From positions 7,278,305 to 7,342,304 of the forward strand of contig OY365818.1 of the NCBI GenBank assembly GCA_959347315.1: a DNA stretch of 64,000 nt, in the 5' to 3' direction. The position numbers and the translations under genes were made by a program. Positions 1 to 12,515 of the stretch are shown piece by piece. The notes under the pieces were generated by a model. That model searched no databases and was not told where the DNA came from. It saw only the letters and a list, made by a program, of their open reading frames with translations. This stretch comes from Bimastos eiseni. Its lineage: Eukaryota; Annelida; Clitellata; Crassiclitellata; Lumbricidae. The first letter of the stretch is position 1, and every line of letters begins with the position of its first letter.

Positions 1-1337
1 GAGCCAATTTAGTGGTTGACCGCTTGCCTGGAATCACCTTCCATTAGATTTGTGTGACATATCATATAAGATATTGAGACCAGGCATAGGCTACACCTTT
101 TACAAGCATCTGCAGACTTCTATTTAACTTTGGAGATGGGCTGGTATAGGGCCTTCTAGTAGGTTATCTTGCAAGGGCGCTACATAAGTGTGTGAATGAA
201 TGAACGAATAAACGAATGAATGAATAAACGAACGAATGAATGAATGATTAATGAATGAATGAATGAACTAATGAACACAAAGACGAACGAAATAATTAAT
301 GAAATAGCGAACGAATGAATGAATGAATGAAGTATTCATCTTCCATTGTTCCGTCAGCACTTGTGAAGCCTCGCCAAGCGTTCATGTCGGCTCCACAATA
401 ACTGACAGAGCTACCTCACATTCCCGTTGTTTACGGATCAATCAATCCAATCAATAATTCAATCACTTCAAGCAATCATTGGCTCTTCCACTCAATGAGT
501 TCACTCAGCAAATCAGTTACTTTAGAGACAAAATCGGTGTAAAAATCACAGATGAACAGACTACAGACGCCTTAGACTTTGGGGTTCCTGAAAGGAAAGG
601 CCTATAGGCCTACATAAACTATCGGGCGCATGCATGAGTGCATACATGGATACGTACGTATTACATACATAACTTATATACATACATTATAGTTTCATGC
701 AGCATACCTACAAACGTACATACATACATATCATGCATACAATGTTATACATACATACATACATACATACATGCGTACATGCATACATGCGTACATACAT
801 ACATACATACATACATACATACATACATACGTACATACATCATACGTACATGCGTACATACATACATACGTACATACATCATACGTACATGCGTACATGC
901 ATACATACATGCATACATACTTGCATACATACATACATACATGCATACATACATGCATACATACATCTGACCACATAGAAAACCCTTATTTAAGATTTTC
1001 GTTGCTCTTTTAAGAGATTCAGCATGCACCTTTTGCAAGTGAAAACAACTTCCCCTTCGACGGAGCTGGTTTGGAAGCACCTCAGATCTGAATTGGTTGT
1101 CTCGGTAGGGTGTTGTATAAAACCTCAATCCTCTGAACGAATAAATATCTATCTTTGCATACATATATACGCAAATAAAACACCAGAGGCTTTAACGTTC
1201 AACGCACATTCAATAGAGTCTGCAAATCTTGACGCGTTGGCTGCAAGTAGGTTATGGGCTTACATGTAGGATGACGGTCGCCTGCTGCTGTTATTGACAG
1301 ATTTCAGAAGCGCTCGTCATCCAAACAGCTGTTCAAT

Positions 1338-1384
<47 letters not shown>

Positions 1385-2158
1385 TTATATATATTACAAT
1401 GTGAGCCTGCACGGAAATTTTGTCATCTACCGCCTGGTATCGACGTGTAGGCCTACGAGGCTACTACACACATATAGGCCTACGCAGTGTGCGAACTGTT
1501 CCTGTATAATAATTTTTTTACTCTCGACCCAAAGCGTGAAATCCTAAACTGAACGCAATAGGGCACAACCGAGGGAACAAGTGCGAAGGGTTTGTATAGG
1601 AATACGATTGACCACAATTAGGTCACTGTCTGAACTACGGAATAAGCCTACATGTAGATGGATTGAAAAGATATACTCCAACCTGTTGCTTGAAGCGTCG
1701 TTAGGTTTTCACACTGAACGAAAACAATTGATGTCTCCGTTAGACAACTGCATTTTAGGTGATTCCTCTATTAATAGGGCTAATTTTCGATTTTAAAAAA
1801 GACATGTATCTTACGTTATATAAGAATAAGTTGAAACCAGGTTTGCGTCGTGAATAGGCAGTGTACTGTGGGCATTGAGAAATTTTCGAAGATTTACATT
1901 ACATTACGTGCCACCTGTGTTGCGTTGGCATGGTAGTTGAGAAGCACGAAATCTGCATAATATGACTGAAAACGAGCAACGCGTTCATTTAGCAATCGAA
2001 AACCTGAATACATTGAAGTGGTATGTGGGGCCCTCGCATCGACAAATTATTTTGGAATCGTAAGCGTAGGACTACAAGAATGACTGAAATGGGTAAATTT
2101 TAACCCTGGCGCAAGATCATCATCTGGGTATATATAATACGTATCAAAAACGTCGGAG
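1..2158. repeat. 5' flank of the TMEM74-like gene: simple repeats and short interspersed-element pieces
   Basis: No gene seen. A SINE tail (gcgctacataag-type end near 177-190) runs into a GAAT/GAAC tetranucleotide tract at about 194-330. At 635-965 there is a long imperfect ACAT/GCAT/CGTA tetranucleotide array; because the unit mixes three tetramers it is open in several frames. An (AT)n tract lies at 1339-1377. A short SINE 3' end (gagaaattttcgaagatttacattacattac) lies at 1876-1906. Confidence 0.7.
2129..2137 (+). promoter_or_regulatory. TATA-like sequence just upstream of the TMEM74-like ATG
   Basis: TATATATAA lies 22 bases upstream of the ATG. If it were the working TATA box, transcription would begin at about the ATG itself, which would leave essentially no leader. 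It may instead be a chance AT-rich word, or the real promoter may lie further upstream. Weak call. Confidence 0.2.
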
Positions 2159-2683
2159 ATGTCAGAGGCTGCAGAGGATGGAGCATCCGATCCGGTCGAG
2201 TGGTTCAGTCTCGCTTCAACGATCTGCATCGCCGTAGGAGTCGTTCTCATCGCCTTCGGATTCCTCGTACCGACGAACTACACCTTCGATGCTAACCTTC
2301 CCGCTCGCCAGATGGAGTCCATCGAGATCTTCTACTTCCGGTTGTCAGAGGGTCTCGTCATCTGCCTCATCATCGGAATGGCGCTGGTCACGCTTGGCGG
2401 CGTCATACAGACGGGTATAATCCTACACATGTATAGACAAGGGGAGCTCGATCCACTGCCCCCTCGTTCGAATCGGGGTACCCACGGGAGCGAACTGACT
2501 GCCTTGTGGAGGGTCCCCTCGGAGGGCAGGAACTACGGCACTAGGGACCATCGTTTGGCTGATGCTGGCGGGAGTGATGCGAGGCACGCTGCTGCGAACG
2601 ATGCTGAAAAGACCCTTGAGCGGCAAGGGAGCGAAGGAGCATCGCTTAACGACGATGTGTTGGAGCATCAACAACCAGGATAA
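2159..2683 (+). CDS. TMEM74/TMEM74B-like two-pass transmembrane protein
   Basis: Single uninterrupted 174-codon frame from ATG 2159 to TAA 2683. Two hydrophobic helices are clear: about residues 16-38 (WFSLASTICIAVGVVLIAFG) and about 67-91 (LVICLIIGMALVTLGGVIQT). The loop VPTNYTFDANLPARQMESIE followed by IFYFRLSEGL resembles the TMEM74 signature: a VP turn, ARxMExxExxYxRL, then a TLGG-containing second helix. Human TMEM74 proteins are likewise encoded in one exon and are linked to endolysosomal membranes and autophagy; that role is inferred here only by resemblance. Unlike the vertebrate proteins, the helices are near the N terminus and an 80-residue polar tail follows. NYT is a possible glycosylation sequon. 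The base composition is richer in G and C than the flanks, as expected for coding sequence. It faces the phosphatase gene tail to tail. An upstream non-coding exon is possible. Confidence 0.68.
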   Translation: MSEAAEDGASDPVEWFSLASTICIAVGVVLIAFGFLVPTNYTFDANLPARQMESIEIFYFRLSEGLVICLIIGMALVTLGGVIQTGIILHMYRQGELDPLPPRSNRGTHGSELTALWRVPSEGRNYGTRDHRLADAGGSDARHAAANDAEKTLERQGSEGASLNDDVLEHQQPG

Positions 2684-2754
2684 TTTCAAGGACTGTATAG
2701 GACAAAGTAGTTCTAGTTTGGATTCCATCCATCTATCATGTCTATCCATTTAAT

Positions 2755-2862
2755 CCATCCATCCATCCATCTATCAATCAATCCATCAATCAATCGATAA
2801 TCAGTCAATCCATTCACTCATCAATCAATCAATTTTTCCATCCATTCATCCATCCAGGCAAC
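2755..2862 (+). repeat. Tetranucleotide repeat (ATCC/ATCA)n
   Basis: Interrupted ATCC and AATC units directly after the 3' end of the TMEM74-like gene, probably within or just after its 3' UTR. Confidence 0.8.
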
Positions 2863-5800
2863 CTGCTAGCTTTCAGTTCATTCATACCTTCTCGTCTTCC
2901 TGTTTTTATCGTCCAAAATCCGTTTTTCCTTGTCTTCGATTCCTTTCCTTCCAATTTATCACCATACGACATTCCTTCCTTTGCTCATTATTTCATCCAT
3001 TCATAGCTAGTTATCTACTAGTTAGCCAACACAACATCTGAAATGCGTTAGGAACAATTACGACTTAATTTCGAACTAGTTGATTCGTCATAACTGAATT
3101 ATTGTGATCATAAAGAGCCAGTAGATTGAATACTGTCCTCTGGTGTATCAGGCATGCTGCCGCTATAAAGTCATCACTGCTCCAAAAGGTATTTAGAAAT
3201 TAAAGCTGCTATAAGTCCCACGCAGAAAATAATATACGAGAGGTGCAGTAATGCATTATATAATGGAATTGTGCAACAACAAAGATCATTAGCGTCGCAC
3301 TACTCCTTTATCCAGGCTTTGGACTGGACTGACACCGTCAGATATAGTCGGAGAGGGGATGTTCCCGTCATAAGGGCCCGTTTACAATGAGGTCGCGGAA
3401 CCAGCTTATTCACAGGCGCAGAGTAGCATGCTAAACAAATGATTATTATCCGCTTACAGGGTTGTATTGAATCAAACAATAATCAATACCTTGGCAACGC
3501 ATGGCAGGAACCACTGAGACGAAATTTCACTTGAAACATGATTAACAGACCTAACTGAAGTCGGTACAAAAGGAAAAAAAAGGTCATCAACCCGCTTGTG
3601 TAATTTCTTTATATTTGATAGCAAGGGTTGCCGCTATAGAAGCCTGTGGTGCCTCATGTTTAAGTAGATTAAAAATATTTACAGCATACAAGCAACTGTT
3701 AACATAACTGCAAAGCATGCAACTAAATACGTAGTATAAAGTAACCGTGTAAACAGGAAATCGTAAATAATCGAGTGTAAACAAATAAAAAGATGTGCAA
3801 GAAATAATTTGATACCTACAAAATATAAGCGTGGGTAATAGGCTGCAGTAAGTAAGAAGTCAACCGTAAATTATCAGTAAAGAGGTAACTTTAAATAAAT
3901 AATACAATCCGGGAAAGAGATACAAGCAAATAAATGTTAATCTCCACAATTCCTAATTTCTATATCGGTGTGAGAAACAGTTTGTCCATATAGGCTCCAT
4001 CTAAACAAAACCGGTTACTGTCAATCCATGCAGTACATATACCCAGAAATCCATCAAATTGGCTCTTCAATCAATCAATCAATCAATATAATATTTTCTT
4101 TTGAGAAAAATGAAAATAATTTTCTACATAGTCCTAACTTAATGCTCTATCCTCATTCACTTAATTTACAGCAAATCATTATTATAGTTTACTAAAAAAT
4201 TGTTATAAATTCCAGTTTGATACAACATAGTTGACTACTTACGAACTAAAACTCGACGAAGGTTCTCTGTAAGTTATAATAATCAAGTGGAATGCAGTAA
4301 ATAGAAAATGATTAGAAGGCAGAGAAAAGGCAGGGAATGGAAAACCAACAGAGTGAAAAATGTATCATTATGAGGATGTAAACATAACAGTACTAAGTCC
4401 TACTTTCAGAATTGCTACACACAAATACATCATGTCAAAAAAAATTAAAATATTTCATATGTATATATATATATATATATACACATGCATTACATATATA
4501 ACTAAATATTGCATACACAAATAAATATATATATATATGCAAATTCATTTTTGTATACGTGGCTAACTGCAATTATTTCACGATGTACTATATAAACAAT
4601 AAATAATTTGATGGAGGCTTCAACATACATAATTATTCCTTTGCTGAAATTATTACCAATTATCAATAATCACATTAGAAAAGAATAATTCTAAATTTTT
4701 CATATAATGCGGCTGCACAATAACTTATTCTCATTAGGTTTGTTATCAGTTAAGTTATTGTTGCGGCAGTCCCGCTTGTTGTAATAGTCAATAATGTGAT
4801 GCTGGAGAATGAAGGAAATGGGGGACTCTGTGGGCAGTTCCTTAAGTAGAAACAGGTGGCTCCAGTATGCACATAGGCCTAAGAAATTTTTTTAAATATT
4901 GGCCATGCGTAGTTTATTTATGTTGTTCTGATCGATGGCTGGCATAAGAATTATAATTATGGATAAATACACAAATTTTATAATCTGGCTAACTTTTAGA
5001 TTACTTTTGCATGAAGAACATACAGCACAACAACCAATCCGCATCAAGCACACAAGTTTACCTCGGGTAGCTTATCCACATTTGATACTGGCGCCATCTA
5101 TTTCACAGAGTCCCCTAATGAAATACAATGTTTTCTGTTTTCTCTGATTCATTTGAACCTTTGACTTTGCAATAATTGAGTAATGAATCCCAGTTCTACT
5201 GACTGGCATCGCATAAACTCATCTGCAGAAATGCATACTTAAACACAATCACCCATAAATCTGAAGGCTTGCAAATATCACAAAAACATCTGCAGCAAAA
5301 TTCTATTGGAGGTTACAGGTAAATTCTAATGCAAACAAAAACTGGTATAGGGCAGACATAAATGGTGACACTCCCCAAGAACGAAAGGGGTTAATATGCA
5401 AAAAGTGATGAAAATAATCTCACAGTCTGATTCTGCATTTTTCAAAGATTATTATTAATTAATAATTAATGACTTCAATAACGTCTGTGTATAATGCACA
5501 AGGCCTCAACCGATGGTACACATAGCTAACCCATAACCAGGTGAATATCCAGAAGATCAGTGAATTGGGAAGCGAAGGGGTTCTAGGAAGTGAATTGTGC
5601 ACCAAAGCGGTCATTCCAGATCAAGGGCCTACCACCGAGGAGGTCTAGACAAAAGGAACAAAGGGGAGACCTTGAAAGTCTGGAATAAAATAATAGTCTG
5701 ATTAAAATAAAATAAATAATAAAAATAATAAAAAGCCCCAGAATGAAGAAAAAAGAAACCATGACAGGTGCATGACCAACAACCAGAGGTAAATGCAACC

Positions 5801-7048
5801 ATTTGTAATTAATAAGTTTATTCACAAATTAGCTATTCAAACTCTAACTAATGCCATATTTTTTAAACTCTATCGATTCCAGAAGATAACAATACTTAAT
5901 TAAAACCAGATAAAAGAAAACTACAAAATTCCAAACAATCTGGTTTATGGATAACATCACAAATCAATAAAGCTGGGTTTTTTCAAGCAAACCGTCATGT
6001 AAATACTGATGGACAGATCCTGTGGAATATAATAAATGGGTTTTACCCATGAACAACTGTTTTTTTGATGCCAAGAAAAAACAAAAGGAGTCAATAGATT
6101 CAATACCCCACCCCATACAACAATATGTTTGTTCTTAATCTTGTGTACTCTTTATAAAATAAATAAAATAATAACATTATTGACAATTTACACCTAATTG
6201 ATAAATAACACCATTACATTTCTTCATTTTTCCACTATGGTCCGAGTATTTCACGTGTTGAATAGAACAACATAATGGTTGCCCGTCATTAAACACTCAG
6301 AATTACTTTACTTATCGCCTGCTGCATGAGAAATGTCAAACTTATTAGTTTAAGGCATTACTGATAGCCTAAATCACGATGAAATGTCATGTCTGTAACA
6401 ATTTAATTAAGCTTTCAATCAACTGCATGTAATAGATGCCATATGATCTTGCTTGGCCACAGAGGTGAAATAGTAGTTTCTTAAGAACAGAATAAAAAAA
6501 TTCTGTTACGTTTCGTTTAACTGTAGTGATCAAACAATGCAAATCATAGCAAATCCCCGAAATCCCAATCCCCGAAAATGAATTTCGCACATATCTCCAA
6601 ACGTGCATTTTCCTCACATCTGGGGCATCACGCTTCAGAGTCCGAGACACTAACCAGCATCGTCATATATGCGACAAATATCATTGGCTGTCAGTTACAA
6701 AAAGCAAACAAAAAACTTACACAGACAGTAATAAACTAGGGGATTAACCCACAGGACTGGGTGGTGTCAAGAAGAACCAAAAATATCCCAAATAATGGGA
6801 TTTTTCTAAAACGTCCGTGATTTCCACAGATAAATGGTGAAGAAGAATGCGAGACAATCCGGTCAATTTTAAATGATGTGGAGCCTCTTCCTCTTGCTCG
6901 GCTCTGGGTCGCCAAGTGTTTCGAAGCGTGCCGTCAAACGTCTGCCATTATGGGTTCCAACTTACTAAACGTCTATTGCTGTTTCATGGCAGCTCACAGC
7001 TAGACTCGGAGAGAAATCCGGAATGCCAGCTTTCCAGTTTCCAATCAG
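2863..7048. other. Intergenic region and LAR 3' UTR
   Basis: AT-rich sequence between the two convergent genes. The part next to 7048, down to roughly 5.8 kb, is probably phosphatase 3' UTR. A short inverted copy of a dispersed repeat (ccaggctttggactggactgacaccg) is at about 3285-3340, and a fragment of another repeat (ggaaccagcttattcacaggcgc) at about 3398-3420. AT dinucleotide tracts occur at about 4457-4540. No further coding sequence is recognised. Confidence 0.6.
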
Positions 7049-7117
7049 TTAATTTGCATAGTGGTCGAAAGATCCCAGATATTCAAGGGCTGCTCGATAG
7101 CAAAATGCGTACTGATC
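7049..7117 (-). CDS. LAR: LAR terminal coding exon
   Basis: 69-nt coding part with acceptor tttttgttag, phase 0. It encodes [22 protein letters not shown] and the stop TAA at 7051-7049. [21 protein letters not shown] is the invariant carboxyl end of LAR-type phosphatases, so this is the true end of the protein. The 3' UTR continues toward lower coordinates. AATAAA-type signals on the minus strand exist (for example near 5816), but the cleavage site cannot be chosen from sequence alone. Confidence 0.95.
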   Translation of the reverse strand, partial: DQYAFCYRAALEYLGSFDHYAN

Positions 7118-10100
7118 CTAACAAAAAGACAATCGGAAATATGAAGTAAACAAGTATTTGCAACCGGTAATCGCCCATGTAACTGTTATCAGAGTTTTCT
7201 ACAGCATCTAGTGAAGAAAGAATATCCAGAGACAATGAAATGCCTATTTACTAATACTGATACTTTTGATTTTAAACCTTAGATGTAGTAAATAGTCAGC
7301 AATAAAAAATTTCAGGGCATAACATAGTCTAGTTTCAAGCATGATTGAATATTGTGGAGTTCAAATCTACAATGTTCTACATCCTTAGTTAACTCAGCTA
7401 TACTCAATTGATCGATCGATCAAACAAACAAACAATCAAACAAACAACCAATCAATCGATCAAACAAACAATAAAACAAAACCAATCAATCAATCAAACT
7501 CAATATACTGCCTCTTCAAGAAATCAACTCAGAGGCGCTCTCTGCGCTAGCCTATCGTGTTAAATGTAATTTCTAACGAATATGTTACATTAGTTATCAA
7601 AACAATGCACAGTAAACTGAAAGAGTTGCCAATGGCTGGCCCACGCACAAGCATGGAACCAACCAACAGATTCCTGTCAACAGTTGACATATGGCATGGA
7701 TGTTCAGAGTCTCTGGGCCATATAACTGAACAAAACAGATTGGAGGATGAAGTGTTGAGGGAGGGAATTGGCTGACATGGCAAGGCTATTAAACAATTAG
7801 GACTTCAAAAATGAAACGTCTCAAAAAAATGAAATCATTAAGATCTCGTACTCATCACTACCCCTTGTAAATTCTCTTCCTCATTATTCTCTCCTTCTCC
7901 TCTTCTTGCTTCTCTTCTCAATCTTCTCTTCATCTTTCTCATCTTCTATGTCCACTCCTGTTCCTTCATCTTCTTCTCCTCCTCCTCTTCTTGTGTCTTC
8001 TTCTCTTTCATCTCCATCTTCTCTTCCTACTAAGCCTCATCATCCTTCCTTCTTTAATCATATTTCATCAACTCCTGGGACACATACCTCAGTTTGTACC
8101 ATAGCTGGTCGTTGCGTCCTTAGCATCTTCACTGTTTGGAACATATCGACTACTCCTTCGTATCGCATCCGTTCCAAAACAATGCTGAGAGTTACGAAAA
8201 CACCTGTCCTCCCAACACCAGCACTGCACAGAAAACAATGCTATTAATAATAGGTTCTATTTCTGATACATAAAAATTTTTCACATGAACTTAATTTATT
8301 GAACAGTACATGTCTGTTTCAGTAAGTTTCAGGTCATCAAAGAATTTTGTCTAACCATTTATTCAACTTAAGAAGAAGAAAATTAAAAAAATATTCTGTT
8401 TATTCTCATTCCCAACCTTCAAGTTACAAAAATCAACACCCAAAACATGGTTTAAAAGCAGCTAATGTACAGTAACGTACAGCTTATAGGTTACCATGAC
8501 TTGAGGTTTACAATAAAGCTTAATAGAAGTCATTGTGGGAAGAATTAAAATCTCTTATTCAAGGAGAGTTTAATCACCAATTTTATCTTCTGCATGACCC
8601 CTACCACAAGCAATATAGTTAACTAGATAAGTTATTCAACATGCGTATAAATATGTTTACTAATTAATCTTTGCTCCTGCCTACATGTACCTTGGAAATC
8701 CGACTTAGGATTAAGGATGTGCCATAAAGGCTATAAAACGGAGTCTTCTGGGTCCCTTTAAATATTCATACATTTCCTATTAATTCCTGTTAACTTACTA
8801 GATGGATGCAATAAAGATTATGTTATGTAATGTAGAAATCATAGATGGTTTTCCAAGAGCGGATTATACTTGCCTGCAGTGAACAGTGATTGGACCATCC
8901 TGACCAAACTGCTCCTTAGTCTTGTGGACTTGTCCGATAAAATCGATGAAACCCTCGCCCTGTTTTGGAACCCCCTGTTCCGGCCAGTCGGTGAACTGGA
9001 ACTGCCGGACGGTGCGTGACTGGCCATCCTAAGGAAAGCAACAATTTCATTAAGGGCATTTACCAGATATATTTGCACTCATCACAACTTTTCTGAAAGG
9101 AGATACATAATTTATTTGAGAACAAGGACTAAAAGAAGTCATTTCACAAAACATCAGTTGACATCAAAGGTAGCCTTTTCAGTTGGCATTCGAATGTGAT
9201 GACGGCACATACAATAATCCAGCCATATGCCAACCATTACTTACTACTTGTTGAAACTGTAAAAATAATTGAGGATGACAACTGGAGATTTTAACCATTT
9301 TCCAAAAGACTGTCCACTCCAAACTGTAGCTACACCCCTTGAAGAATTCCTATCCTAATTCATCCGATTCTCCACCTTCCAAGCTTTCTCGTCCTCAACA
9401 AAACCCACCTCAGTAACTCCTCTGCCTCTTCTCGATGCACTCTCTACGCAAACTGCACTCAGAGCACCACTTAACATCTCCAGACAACCCCTCTGACATG
9501 ACGCAGCAGTGGCAGACAGCACTCGTCAACAATCTGCAGCCCTGCACTTAGCATTAGAGTAACGCATTAGAAATAAGGATCTACTAAGCATTGATTTCAA
9601 ATGGCATGCCAAGGTTACTTATATTAAAACAGCGCAGACGTTTCACTTACCCTGGCATCAGTGACTTTGAACTCACGCAGGATGTACTGTGGCATGTTGT
9701 ACTCAGCCATGGGATCGACCACGTAGTACTGGTACCTTGCCGATCGTTCGCTAGGCCAGTATTGATGCGATTTCTCCTACAGAAGAACACATCACCAGTC
9801 TTAAAATACACCTAAATTTAACTAAAGATGTCTGGAAGAGTGCCAGTTTTTCTTGGTGGCCTAGGGCCATCCAAAAATGATGTAAGATTCAGATTGAGAA
9901 TGATTTAACTTGTGTAACATTACGTGATTATTCAGCAGTGAACTGCTTCATGCTCAAACTGTGACGAGCGGTTGGTGGGGATAATTTTGGGCCAAAAATA
10001 GGGTGAGACCATTGATGCATGGGCCCTAAGCGGCACGTTCTACTTCCAACTTATGCATTGGCTAAAGTACCATATATTACAGTACCATTGAGAGGTCTCT

Positions 10101-12484
10101 ATAAGGCAAAAGGCACAAAATAAATACCTAAAATAAATACCTATAAGCCTGTTTTATATGGTATATACTACATTAGTTACATAAGTTGATACTTGGTGCA
10201 CTGGACAACTTCAAATATGAACTTACATATCATAATCAATAATAATACTTTTGAAGAGCGCTGCTGATTTGAGCGGCGCTATATAAATGCTTGAATACAT
10301 TACATTACATCACATTTTGAAGCTTTGCTTAGGTCTACCCAGTCACAGGATCGCATAAATATCGAAGCGTGAAACCATTTCTAAGATCTTGGTATATGCT
10401 GAACAACAGATAGGCAATTAAGATCATTTACAAAGAAATTGAAATCATTAACATTCAAGCAGAAGTAAACTGAGTCAACTATTCTAACTTTCCACACAAA
10501 AGAACTCAACATTAAACAACCATACAACGTCTTCGTTTGTCTTCCTAAATCAACCACGTGACCTGATTAGATTGCATACCCGTCCCATTTCTCGCAGTTT
10601 AGTCAACATTACGACAATTGTCGAATTATGCTCCCACAACATTCTCCAGAAATCTTCGGTGGTCTCTGCGAGCGGGCCTTGGGTGGCAATATAGGCCCTG
10701 CGATACCTGTATCCCTGTGAAAGAAACAGAACATGATGCTTTCTGATCTCTTTCCACAACATATAGAATATGAATAAAGTATGCGAAGAATTCTAATAAA
10801 TTGTTCGAGTAAAGCCATTAGTACCACAAATACTGAAACAGGTGAACACTTCAGCTAGAGAATTTAAAACATTTGATTTAAATAGACAAAGTTTACAAAA
10901 ATCTAACTGACAAGAAAATTGTTCAATAAATCAACAAGTTTAACCACATCGCGTCAAATGAACACGTAGCAGCGTTGACATATTATGCAGGACTAATCGA
11001 ATGCCCTTCAAAGAAATTACACCAGGTACATGACAATCAGAAGCATATAAAGTATCAGAACTTTTGCATATTTCTGTGCCAGCTTTCTTGTACATTTATT
11101 TTCTGAACCCACCCTATTCTGAACCCACCCTATTCTGAACCCAGCGTGTATCACAGTGGCCAATCTGTTAGAGTGGTCAGCCTGTAGCGTTCAGTGTGTG
11201 CTGAGTGAGCGGGCCCGAACCTCATCCGGGGAATCATTGTGTAGGGTCTTGAGCAATAAATTAGCTAGCCACAGACAAGGATAGAATGAAGAGAAAACAC
11301 AAATCTAAAGCTTCGAAATTTCTTAAGGTCACACAGAAGTCTCATCAGGGAGACCAGTTATTGAGAGGCTTTGAATTTAGAGAATGAAATAACACGAGAC
11401 TAACGTCAATGAAACTAGCATTGATATAATCAGATCCGTCAACTCCTCGAATCGGCTGCAAAGAGACTCTTGTTGACTCATCTGTGAAAAAATGAAACCA
11501 AGGTTTTGTTACTTTTCACGTGAGTTAGGCAAACTCATCTGTGAATCAAAATGACTCATATGTGAATAAAAATGAAACCAAGGTTTTGTTACTTTTCACG
11601 TGAGTCAGGCAAACTGATTCCTAGGTCCTTTGGTTCTATACCTCAAAGGCAGGTTTGTACCTCCAATGTTGCCGTTCTACTAATTGTTAACATCTCTCCC
11701 CTTTAGCTTGCTGAAGTCCTCCTTCACCATCCAGTCCAACACCCACTTGGGTCTTCTCTTGGCTTTGTCCCACCTTCTTCCATCGACCATAGTTTTTGAT
11801 TGATCAAAATTTATAATAAAAATTAATTAAAAATAAACACGACTTTCCTGAATAACAACTGTAAAATCACTGATTTATAAAACTCAAAAAATCTTTTTCC
11901 CACAAATCTCAACCCTCTTCAAAGTCTGCCTGAAGATAATTTTCGAATTTCAATTCTCCAAAAATCACAAGAGCTAAGGTGCAAAACCTTCTGCCTCTGA
12001 TTAGAAGTATTCTAACAGCTGAGGAAACATTTCCTGCTCAACTTATAAAACATATATTCAATTATTCTATTTTTACTAATCCAAAGGCAACCGTGCCAGA
12101 GCGCTCATTTTGACATTTGAAGGGTGCCATACAATATTATAGGTCTTCATACATACATACATACATTTGTATTTATATAATCATACATACACACACACTG
12201 AAACAACGAACTTTGTATAATTTGTAGAATTTGAAATAACAGAAAACATGTCTCTCACAAGGCAGTATGTTGACCAGCCGGTTCTTGAATTTGTTGCTTG
12301 CGAGATTTGCGCTGACAAACTTCACAGGACTGGTTTTCATTGCTGTCAAACGCTGAAAATCCAGCGACAATTTCAATCATTTAGAGTTCTGTTAGAATTG
12401 TTAGACACTCAACGGCTGTCAATACACTATCACAGTACTCGACACAAACTTCATACACTAATAATAGCAATAATCATACACTAA

Positions 12485-12515
<31 letters not shown>

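Noticed and set aside
635..1164. Several open frames on both strands rich in Tyr-Ile-His-Thr or Met-Tyr-Val-Cys
   Set aside because: They are translations of an ACAT/GCAT tetranucleotide array and change frame with every unit; no gene.
6480..6560. Possible last LAR exon reading ...LFDHYS on the minus strand
   Set aside because: Upstream residues do not match [16 protein letters not shown]. The exon at 7049-7117 gives the full conserved ending.
10550..10827. Alternative frames overlapping the D2 exon
   Set aside because: Only the frame giving [20 protein letters not shown] is coding; the others are shadows.
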